Assembly (NCBI GenBank): GCA_022478985.1 | Contig: JAKSZP010004234.1 | Span: 1 to 64,000, forward strand | Length of the DNA stretch: 64,000 nucleotides | Direction of reading: 5' to 3' | Source of the DNA: Massospora cicadina | Taxonomy: Eukaryota > Entomophthoromycota > Entomophthoromycetes > Entomophthorales > Entomophthoraceae | Part shown: piece by piece, positions 23,096 through 32,599 of the stretch | Layout: each line of letters begins with the position of its first letter | How positions within the stretch are numbered: position 1 is the first letter of the stretch | Notes under the pieces: generated by a model | Database searches by the model: none | The model's input: only the letters and a program-made list of their open reading frames with translations | What the model was told of the DNA's origin: nothing | Made by a program: the position numbers and the translations under genes

Positions 23096-25182
23096 GCTGC
23101 CATTAAAAAGTTATTGATATCACACAGAATCTAATGATGAGTGTTGGAAGAACAGAAGAATTCTGTATTCAAGAGAATTACAAGAAGAGAAGCCACCAAA
23201 CCATCGTTTCTCACTAAAGAATGATACACAGTCTTATCCATTATTAAGGGTGAACTTACATGTTAGAAAGAAGTGTTTAAAAACTATGACTTTTCTGGAC
23301 AGTGGGGCCTCGCGGAACTTTATCTAAGAGCATGCAATGAAAATGCTGGGCTTGCATGCAAAGAAACCTTTGATGAAAGTAACCTTGGGGAATGATAAAC
23401 ATTCTTTAGCTTACCGCTGCTCACGTCAAATTGATTTGAAGTTTGGGTAAAGTAAAATGAGAGTTGAGTTTTGGGTCCTGCATAGTTCACCCCATACTGC
23501 AATTCTTGGGTATCCTTGGTGTACACAAGTTGAACTCCAGCACAATTATGGACGGAACTCTATCACAACTAAGCTAAAGGATAAGCTCATTGAGGGTGTG
23601 TTAGAAGAGCATAAAGGTTTGAACATGTCCGCGACATTAAATCAGGTTGGTCCATTGGAGCCTTGCAAAGGAAAGATCCCTGAGTATCTCTCAAAACGGG
23701 CTTCACTTTTTGGAGAGGAGGAGGCTAAGCAACTACCAGCTCATGGATACTTTGATCACGCGATTAATTTACTAGAAGGGAAGCAGCCCACCCATGGACC
23801 TATTTATAGTTGCAATAAGGGGGAACAAATTGCACTGAGAGATTATCTGAATACAATGCTTGAGAAGGGGTTTATACGGGTTTCTCACTCTCCCTGTTCA
23901 TCACCTTTGTTGTTTGTTAGTAAGAAGGACGGTGGACTATGGTCATGTATTAACTACCATAAGCTCAATGATATAACCATAAAGAACTGGTATCCCTTAC
24001 CTGATGCTGATCACTTGAGTGACCAATTATCTGGAGCTACAATTTTTCCCAAAGTTGCCTTGAAGGATGCATTCAATCAGATGTGAGTAATAGAAGGTGA
24101 TGAGTGGAAAACAGCGTTTAAGACACGATTTGGGCTATTTGAGTATCTGGTGATGCCGTTTAGGTTGTGCAACGCGGCTAGTACATTTCAACAAATGATT
24201 AATATGGTGCTGGGTGGCTACCTGGACCACTTCTGTGTAGCCTACCTTGATGACATTTTGATCTACAGTAAGACGGAGGAGAAACACTTACTGCTCTTGA
24301 ACTTGGTCTTTGAGCAGCTTGGAAGGTACAACTTTCATGTGAAGCTACAAAATGTGAGTTTGTGCAGGAGGAAGTTGAATTTCTTGGGTCTGTTGTGAGC
24401 AAGAATGGGTTCACCATGGCACCTAACAACGTGGACGCCATCACATTTTAGCCTACATCAATAGCCAGAAGGCCGTTTTTAATTTCTTGGGCTTGGCAAA
24501 TTTTTGCAGGGATTTTATCAAAGACTTTTCTTCTATTGAGTTACCCTTAACACGGCTTACATTAGAAAGTGTTCCATATAAATGGTCTCAGGAGGCGGAA
24601 AAATCTTTTTCTGACTTAAAGGCTGCCTTTGTTTCTGAAGCTGTGTTGGCAATGCCCAATGATGAAAAGCCATTCATTGTTGAGACTGATGCTTCAGGAT
24701 ACGCTCTTGGGGGTTTTGTTGCAGGAGGGTTTATAGTAGGCTGCATCCCATAGCCTAATATTTCAAGAAATTCATCCCAGCAGAATGCAACTATCCTATC
24801 TATGTCAAGTAAATGTTGGTCGTTGTTCAATGTCTAAAACGCTGGCGCCGGTACCTGTGTGGGGCAATTTACCCGAAGAAAATTTTGACAGACCATAAAA
24901 ACTTGACTTACATTTCACCCTATGGCAATTGAACCAGCGTCAGGCACGATGGGCGCTGACTCTGGCGGATTTATGACTTGGACATTGATTACAAACCTTG
25001 GAAAATTAATGTGGTTCCAGATTCCATAAGCTGGCGTCCTGACATGATATCTGAAGAGGGGGAAATTGCTGAGTTTAATACACAGGTGCTTCTTAAGACC
25101 AAGGATCCACTGCATTATTATTCTCATCTTGTACTAGTGAGACGTAATGATGAGGTTTTGGATGTTCAAAATGATGATGCTT
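23096..25182 (+). pseudogene. pol relic of element C, part 1: protease, RT, RNase H
   Basis: Protease: TFLDSGASRNFI (D-S-G, near 23295) and TAILGYPW. RT: DYLNTMLEKGFIRVSHSPCS, LFVSKKDGG, INYHKLN, FPKVALKDAFNQM, MPFRLCNAASTFQ and YLDDILIYSKTEEKH at 24243. The catalytic Y-L-D-D is intact. RNase H starts PFIVETDASGYALGGF near 24672. The frame shifts near 24370-24450 and has stops near 24085 and 24755. The piece ends in DVLDVQNDDA, where F1 entered; the same residues continue at 27110. Confidence 0.85.
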
Positions 25183-27109
25183 GACCCTCTCTCTTTCCAC
25201 TTGGTGTAACTTTCTGAGCAACTTATACAGGAAGCAAGAAAGTAATTTCAATTGCCTGCCATAGTTTTGATCCAATGCCCTCAGATTCTCTGCCAGCTGC
25301 TCCAGTGTGGGGCAGCAGCAAAACTCCCCCACTATTTTCTGATCATCAGAAAAATGCACTCATACTGGCTCGCCCAGTCATCTCAAACCCCTGGGAAGAT
25401 TCGTTCCTACCAAGGATCTCGACGCCCACCTCACTCATAACCAAGAAGTTCTTCGCTGCCCCCTGGTGCTTCCCTGGAGCAAGATGCGCTATGGCCTAAG
25501 GGTCAACTATGGGAAACTTTTCCCTTACAATGACTAATCCATTAATAAAATGGCACATGCAGTGATGATTCCCGCCAGTTTTATTGATTTCCGCCCCTAT
25601 AAGGGGTATTTTGACCTCATCTTCACCTGTGAAGCTGAAGCCGCCACTGTGGAAACTGTGCCCCTGTTATTCCAGGTTACCCCTCTTCCCACAATTCAGA
25701 CCCAGCTCCCAACAGACACCACTTTAGTGATCCAGTTTGCTGGTTTTCCCACCCACCTCCTCCCCTGTGGTGCTCCACCAGGAGCTGATGGACAGTTTGG
25801 CATCCTATAGCTCCAAACCCATCTTACAATTTGGAGTTCCAAATGGGGCCACATGCCTCGCTGGGCCTTGGGCATATGCCACAATCAGCCTTGAATCTAG
25901 TAAAATCACTGTTTTGAGTCCTCCTTTCACCATCATTCCTTCTGCCCCTGACCATCCATTTTGGGACCACATCAAGGGCGGGTGGACGATCTGCCCATCC
26001 TGTTTTGAGTTAGATAACTCAAAACGCAAGTGCCCCTCCTTAGTTACTTCTGAAGGATCAGAATTTTCGCCCACTGACCCCCAATCTACTGCCCACCCTG
26101 CGCCAGTTCCAGCATGGGGTACAATCCTACCTCCCCTTCCCCCAGAGCCTGTTGTTGCAGCTGCACCTGCAGCCACCAATTAGCCTCCTCCTCGGCCCAG
26201 TGCCACAAATGCTCCACCCAATCAAGCACAGGATTAGACCCAAGTTTGATTTCATGCATCCTCTAATGAATCAACCAATTCTCAACCATACACCGTTTCC
26301 CAATTCAATTCAACTAGAACCCATGGGAGTTATTGGCTGAAATTGACAAATCATGTAATATCATTAAAGAACCATCTCTGCAAGTTGACCAGTTCTGTAA
26401 TACAGAATGGGATGCAGAATTCCACCCTCATTTATATGCCCCACCGCCATATGCTGAATCATTCTACAGTGACCACCAGCTTGAAGTAGAAGCAGCTGCC
26501 ACACCAGATTGTCATCCCCTCATAAAGCTGCCGCCAAATCAGTGGCAATGCTCACATGAGGAATTCCACCTCCTGTTATCCCTGTGAATCTTACTCCAAA
26601 AAGTAAGATTAATATGAAACAATTGCACTAAAATGTCAATGACTCTACCTAGAATGTGGTAACTGTAGCATGGAATCCAAAAGCCATGATTACCTGAACC
26701 AATATTGCCACGTTTGTTAAACTACCAAAAGATCACATTAAAGATGAAAAAGCTTTAGCCAAATATATCACTGCCATTTTCGTAGTTGGCAATATCTCAG
26801 AAGTACCAATCATTAGAGATATAGAACCATATGCTGTTGATGCCCCAACGCCCTTGATATCCGCCTTGACACGTACCCTACTCTGGGATGAGGAAGCCGC
26901 TGCCAAATATGAGCCCCCTGATCCCCTCCCCTTCCGCCATGGAGGAATAAGCATTCTCCGCTGCCCACCTGGTTGGTTGTTTTTTTTGGTGTGTTTCACT
27001 CAATCCGCTCATTTAGGCGTTTTGTTTGAATTAATTAGTTAAGTTAATTTTAGTTTTAGCTTTTGGTTTAGTAATGTCTGTCACCTGGTTGGCTTACATC
27101 GGTTAATTA
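25183..27109 (+). mobile_element. F1: ORF1-only LINE-like element with perfect 15-bp TSD
   Basis: Flanked by aaaatgatgatgctt at 25168-25182 and 27110-27124, an exact 15-bp duplication. Removing one TSD copy plus the 1,927-bp insert restores the frame of C from VQNDDA into KNDLIQSLDS. The insert contains an ORF1-like frame but no endonuclease, RT or LTR. It ends CACCTGGTTGGCTTACATCG then TTAATTAA, matching the 3' end of the split F copy (46121-46152). A long TSD and no LTR point to target-primed retroposition. Confidence 0.85.
25550..26587 (+). pseudogene. ORF1-like relic of F1
   Basis: Two overlapping open frames, 25550-25810 and 25737-26183, join by one frameshift near 25745. Blocks in order: ASFIDFRPYKGYFDLIF, LPTDTTLVIQFAGFP, LHQELMDSLASYSS, then a knuckle CPSCFELDNSKRKC (C-x2-C-x4-N-x4-C, His replaced by Asn; 25992-26033). 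A Pro-rich stretch follows, then another frame (26333-26587) with YAESFYSDHQLE. A C-terminal block (DIEPYAVDAPTPLISALTRT) sits near 26820. The order equals that of the other F copy. Resembles zinc-knuckle ORF1 proteins of LINEs; an RNA-binding role is inferred. Confidence 0.55.
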
Positions 27110-27482
27110 AAAATGATGATGCTTTCTGTTAGAATATAAAGAATGATCTCATTCAAAGCTTAGACAGTGTGTGGTACAAAAAGGGTTACTCGTTAAAGTT
27201 TCAGTCAGTATTCTGGAAAGGTTGTTTTTATGTACCAGAAGGACCTTTAAGATTAGATGTCACGCGCAAGCACCACAATGTAGGCATGGAAGATTACCCT
27301 GGAAAAAATAAAATGATCCAACTTATATAAAGAACTTACTGATATCCTGGTCTTAGAGGGGATGTCTTAATATATGTGGCAGATGTGAGGTCTGTGGACA
27401 CACCAAGGTTTGTAGAGGACTTCCTGAAGGACAATTACAACCATTGTCAATTGCACAAAAGCCATGGGAATCAATATTTATG
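27110..27482 (+). pseudogene. pol relic of element C, part 2: integrase zinc-finger domain
   Basis: Starts in the F1 target duplication (KNDLIQSLDS, then GCFYVPEGPLRLDV). It contains TRKHHNVGMEDYPGKNKMI and, after a frameshift, CGRCEVCGHTKVC, the H-H-C-C finger of integrase. It ends LSIAQKPWESIFM at the insertion point of D; the next residues, DFIVEL, are at 42863. Confidence 0.85.
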
Positions 27483-28089
27483 TGTTGAGATTCTGATATG
27501 ACTGGACAATAAAGCTGAATTAGTCATGGTGGATCAGGTAGAATTCGCAATAATAATTATAGAATTTGAGTATTTGAGCACCTTGCAATGAGGTGACATT
27601 GGGTTGTTTGAATGGTATTGGATCGCATCAAAATTAGGTGATAAAGTAATGTCAACAAACAATGAAAGATGAGATGTCAACGTACAATGAATATTAAGTG
27701 GATCGCCTCAAACTAAGGCGATTGTAAATTTACTGAATGATGAAGTCTGATAGAACTAATAAGAATATGGTGGAACAAATATACTAAGCACAAGCATCGG
27801 TACTGAACAAAGTTGCTGGGACATCAACAAGATGAGGAGATTTAGAGGAAGAGGATTTTTGTGTAGTTAGAGAGAGAGAGTAAGTGGACTAGGAAGGATC
27901 CGCTCAGATTATTGTATTACAATAAAAGAAGTGTTTTTGGGAAAATTGCTCCATTTTGTTATATTTATTTGTTTGAGTGTGTTCTAAGGGACCAACGATC
28001 TTCATGTTGTCTGTTCCAATTGCTCAGTGGGTTGACCTTGTGCCAAAACCCTTACAGCTTATCTTAATGATTCCACCAATTTTATAACA
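27483..28089 (+). repeat. 5' LTR of element D
   Basis: Pairs with 42258-42857. Contains a CAATAAAAGAAGTG block with the poly(A) signal near 27920 and a short (GA)n run near 27880 that is shorter in the 3' LTR. Confidence 0.88.
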
Positions 28090-28090
28090 G

Positions 28091-28110
28091 TGGTGTTCAC
28101 TACAGGGGGC
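28091..28110 (+). promoter_or_regulatory. Primer-binding site of element D
   Basis: TGGTGTTCACTACAGGGGGC, one base after the LTR; matches the G site with one change. Confidence 0.75.
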
Positions 28111-28693
28111 CCATTGATCAATTACAATATGATAAAAACTCAGTTGCCAGCTGCGTTGCATCAATGTTGTTTTGATAAATATTCTACTCAACACTCTGGG
28201 TCAGTTGCATATGCAGAACTGAAAATGGATTTGGACACTTTGCTGAAAAACAAGATTAACTGCTCCAGGAGGTTTTCTGCAATAAGCTGCCCCCTTTCAA
28301 TTGTGAAGGGAATATTCATGGGTTCTTTAAGCAATTTGAATTTGCAATGTAAGGTGCCTTGGATAGGCGTAGAGAAAAACTGTTGATCTCTACCTTGGAT
28401 GTTGGGAGTGATGATCAAGTCATCTGTTACCTTTCAGGCAGTTCCATTACATACCAAGAAGTCAAGGAGACAGTGCTGCGGTTGTTCAGCGGAACTGCAA
28501 AGATGTCACAGTGGAAGGCTGAGTTTATGACCATCAGGTTTCAGCGGAATGAGACCCTCACCACGTTTGCTGAGTAATTTACAGTGGAAGCTCACGTGTT
28601 GATTGGGGCAGGGATTTAATCCAAATCTGATATATGTATTGCAATGACCTCTGCTGTGAAGCCATACTGTGAGTTATATAACGTTGTGACCAC
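28091..28693 (+). pseudogene. gag relic of element D, part 1
   Basis: Leader reads V-V-F-T-T-G-G-P-L. The capsid part has NIHGFFKQFEFAM, LLISTLDVGSDDQVICYLSG, YQEVKETVLRLFSG, MSQWKAEF and LTTFAE, with stops. G's gag has the matching NMHGYFKQF, LLLSALDMESANQVICYLPN and YNEVKATVLQLFGG. It breaks at NVVTT where G entered, within the accac TSD, and continues at 36921 with MLDEDISLL. Confidence 0.75.
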
Positions 28694-29168
28694 AGTTGAT
28701 GAGTTGATATGACTGGACGATATGCTACAAATTCTAGCAGATTGGAAATTGGAGTTGAGACAAGTCTCAAGGTTGATGGAAAAGATATATGTATGAAAAG
28801 CAAATCAATTGAAGTATCAGCCATTTGGAAAATTGAGTAAAATTATGTCGAGATTTCAAGATAGCTGAGAACTCCTAGAAAATGGAAAACAAATAGGAGA
28901 TTACAAAGCAGAGGATGCATTCAGCTTGGGAGACTGAGATTTAAGAGTTGAACGGAAGATTAAGAAGGGTCTTTCAGTGGGTGTTTGCAGATAAGTCTGT
29001 AATTATTAGAAGATTAATAAAGTGTCAATAGGGCAATCTCTCCATATACCATTTATTGGGTTTTTATTAGAGTCAGCAATCTTCATATCATCCAATTCAG
29101 TTGCTCAGTGGCTAATACCCTGTGTAAACCAACTTGGCAGGATCAAGCCTTTATGCCGAGAATTAATA
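28694..29168 (+). repeat. 5' LTR of element G
   Basis: Pairs with 36438-36915. The first base of the terminal TG has changed (AGTTGATGAG against TGTCAAGAAG in the 3' LTR), and the last bases read TAATA against TAACA. Confidence 0.85.
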
Positions 29169-29169
29169 G

Positions 29170-29190
29170 TGGTGCTCACTACAGGGGGCC
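29170..29190 (+). promoter_or_regulatory. Primer-binding site of element G
   Basis: TGGTGCTCACTACAGGGGGC, one base after the LTR; identical to A over the first 18 bases. Confidence 0.75.
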
Positions 29191-31600
29191 AATGGTCAAC
29201 TGTAGGTTATCAGTGCTAGGGCAAAATGGTGAGCCCTCACTCATTACAGCAAAACTTGATCAGATTCCACGCGCAATATGTTGAGGAAGTGCGGGAAGAA
29301 TCCAACAATGAACCAGTACTATTTACAGTAACTGAGCTGGGTGATGAAGATGCTATGGTTAATTTGCAACTAGAAACTTGTCCTGAGTTGACAGCAAACC
29401 AACAAGGTCGCTCTATGAATGTGACCCCTCAGCAGCTTCATGGCATTATGGAATGGCTTCTGCGGGGGTTTTGACTCTACAAAGATGAGTGGGGGAACAT
29501 GCTTTGAGTTTATTCTACAATCAATGGGACCAAGAAACCCACTACACATTGTATATGTCCTATCTGGACATGACTACCATGGGGTTGTCTCGTTGGCTTA
29601 GTATCCACAAAATAAAAGAGTTTATAGTCACTTATGTGCAGCCATCTATCCTCCAGCTACTGCATGTGCTGGATCACCACAATATTGAAACTGGGGATGT
29701 AATGCAGTTCATTCAAACCCAGCAGAATGATACTCACCTTACTGCTTGACCACCTTAATCACTATTTTTCAGAGGTGCAGGGGGCGCTGGTACAGGTGGA
29801 ACCGTCATGGATAAATGACATGATAGTGGGGACCAACCCCAAGGATTAGGCTGGGCGATTGGAGGCCCAGAAGGTGAAGCTTCAGGCCCTCCCTGACCTC
29901 AGGAACATAGTAGACCAACGTTGGGTACAAGAATTATGCCCAGGTTGATACTAGTGGGGTGCCAAATGCCCAGGCCCTTACGTTGACCCAGGCGTTAAAA
30001 CAAACAGTTTACATAACGAATGCAGATGGTTCAGTTAGATTAGTTGAGGAATGGGGTTTTGAAACCCATTCCATCTATAAAATTACGCATTCAGGTCAGA
30101 TACAACTTCATTCAATTACTTAAGTAAAGTCAGTGTTGGTTTATTATATCAATTCAGATGGGAGTGTCTGCCTATTGGTAAATTGGTACTTGGGACCACT
30201 TTGATAGACCCTGAATTCCCTGACAATGTTTATATTTGATTTTTGTGACCAACATTATTTGTTGGTCAACTTCTCACAATAAACCTTTCCTGTTTTTCCC
30301 GTTTTTACTTATGTTATTTTGAACAATCCTGTGCGAAGACCTCTTCGAGGAGGTCTCACACTACATTCTCCATACCATTTGACATATAATCTGTTTAGCC
30401 CCTAGTGCACTGTTGGTTCTCCCAGGTTCCCTTAATCTGGGACGCTTACCCCTTTACCCTTTGTGCACCGCGTCATTTTTGGTGTGGTAATTTTTTATAA
30501 TGATCACACTCTTTCCATTAAGTAATTATTGCTCCAGCACCCTCTTCTAGCTCTAGTAACTTTGGTACTAACAGCTAGTTTCCATGCGTTGTCTCAGTGC
30601 ACCGAGCACCACCACACTGGAAACAGGAGAGTTATAGACATTCTCCTTACAGAAACACCATGTTGGGGATGACCAGTATCGGTTGGACATTTTGGTGCCA
30701 CAGTTGAATCTAGAGTTACCTTAGGTGATAGGAGAACTTCTGGATCTGCAAGGCCTCTAAGCGGAATGGATTTGGGACATAACTACGTTAGGAAGCAATA
30801 CCAAGTGCTTTATGATGGACCTAGAAGAATGGGTGGAAGCGCTTGAAGCCACAATAGCTCAGACTAGGGAAAGGATAACACTGACAGAACAGTAAGTAAT
30901 GGATCATGTCAATTCCGTAGCATCTGAATTCATCCAGCTTCACATTGAGTGGAGTAATCATCAGATGACAGATAATGAACTCATCCTTTTGTCAACGTTC
31001 CCCAAATATCTCCAGTCAATACGTTGGGTTACACAATTGGAAGTCATTAGCCAGGCTGAGTACAGTCGAGCTATCCTGCTTCCATTCATTGAGACAGGAG
31101 ATTATGCGGACATGCAAGTATGAATAGATACCCTTTGATGAGCCAATTTGGAATTGGTGCAAGAACGAGCCGCCCTCATTAACCAAGTAGAAAATGTTAA
31201 TTGACAGGCGCATGATGCTAGCAAGCAGCATGAAAGAATGCAGAACACAGTGGAGGACGTCCTCTCACAACTATAGGCAGTGGAGAGGAAACTGGACTCT
31301 GAGTGGGAATTCCATCGTGAGTTGCAAAATCAATATGAGATGCTGAAACAGGACTTTCAGGATGGACAGTGTTGGTGGTACTCAGTTAAAAAGGAACAGA
31401 TAATCAATGAAAATTTTGCTGAGCACGTTGGAGCCAGGGGAAGTGGTGCAGTTAGTGGTGATTTGGGAGAGGAATGCTATGGATTGGCCAACAGGTATCC
31501 ATTAGGGGTTTTGGTGGACCCTCTGTGCAGCACTACTTCTTCCAAGTCCATTTCAGCATATTTGATTACATCTGCACATCCTTATGATAGTTCACAAGGG
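29191..31600 (+). pseudogene. Pre-gag coiled-coil coding region of element G
   Basis: Open pieces at 29226-29474, 29489-29749, 30899-31123 and 31280-31762 lie upstream of the recognisable capsid. The first two are one frame with a shift at about 29475 (FTVTELGDEDAMVNLQLETC, then LSRWLSIHKIKEFIVTYVQP). The later pieces are rich in Q, E, L and K and read as a coiled coil (NLELVQERAALINQVENVN, QHERMQNTVEDVLSQL, LDSEWEFHRELQNQYEMLKQ). Element H has a similar segment (QALQRIDELEADQNSE, EQHERQSTQLRK, DEQFWNTLTEVLKA), but D goes almost straight from leader to capsid. The function is unknown; an extended Gag N-terminus is the simplest idea. The stretch 30130-30640 has no open frame. Confidence 0.5.
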
Positions 31601-31689
31601 ATGTTTCCCCTAGTCATTAAGAACCCAATTCTACTGCTCCTCGCAGCTGGAGCCTGGAGCAAGGCGAAGCTGTTTGAAATGAGAACTTA

Positions 31690-32540
31690 CTGCCCTTCAG
31701 TCATGATGGGAATATGCATGGCTACTTTAAGCAATTTTAATTTGCCATGGAGGGGCTTCTGATTGATGAAATATAGAAACTGTTGCTGTCCGCTTTGGAC
31801 ATGGAAAGCGCCAATCAAGTTATCTGCTACCTTCCAAATAGCTCAGTATCTTACAATGAAGTGAAAGCGACTGTTCTCCAGCTGTTTGGGGGTGCGGCCA
31901 AGATGGCCCAGCAAAAGGCTGACTTCCTGACCGTACAGTTCTACTGAAATGAGTCCCTGTTAGAATTTGCTGAATGATTCTCATGGAAGCACATGTGTTA
32001 CTCAGAGCCAACATTTTATCCACCGAGGATGTCAGTATAGTGATGATGGCAGCTGTCAAACTATATCAGGATTTACATAACACTATGTCTCACATTTTGG
32101 ATGAAGATGCAGGGCTTATTCAAATAATGAAAACCTTATGTCATCTCTCCACCACGTTCAGCGCCCCCAATGTGAGCGAAAGACCCCTGCTGCCACTGCA
32201 GCATACCTCTCAGGACATGGGCTGCAGCGACTGAGCTATAAACTGTTGGAACATATTCATCTATCAATATATCAGCGGATCCTTTTCGTCCTATGTATGC
32301 TCCACCAGTTTATCCCTGAACTTTTTAAAAACATTAATCTGCAAACTGGTTTTCCCGCTGAAAGTTATAAATGTGAACCCTTTATATATGCTTGCTTCCA
32401 GTCAGACGAAGAGGGCATTGTGTGGGAAATTTCCCTAGAAAACCGCAGGTGTATGCAATGCCATCATGGAAGATATATCAGGGAAAAGCTCAAGTGGAGT
32501 AGAGATGAGACACTCTACCTCTGCTAAGTCAATTCAATTG
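31690..32540 (+). pseudogene. gag relic of element G
   Basis: Reads NENLLPFSHDGNMHGYFKQF, then LLLSALDMESANQVICYLPN, YNEVKATVLQLFGGAAKMAQ and NESLLEFAE. After frameshifts it continues HNTMSHILDEDAGLIQIMKT and LCHLSTTFSAPN. This parallels D's gag piece by piece. Stops occur near 31773 and 31975. Confidence 0.7.
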
Positions 32541-32599
32541 TCTTCAACGATTCTCAAGCATCTCTTCATGTAGCACTTGGAACTCAGCCAGACAACTTG

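Noticed and set aside
16875..23100. A target duplication for element B
   Set aside because: Flanks catgc and gctgc do not match convincingly at any plausible LTR border, so none is claimed.
30337..30357. Short hairpin (agacctc-ttcgag-gaggtct) in element G
   Set aside because: Seven base pairs with no conserved position or partner copy; no role can be supported.
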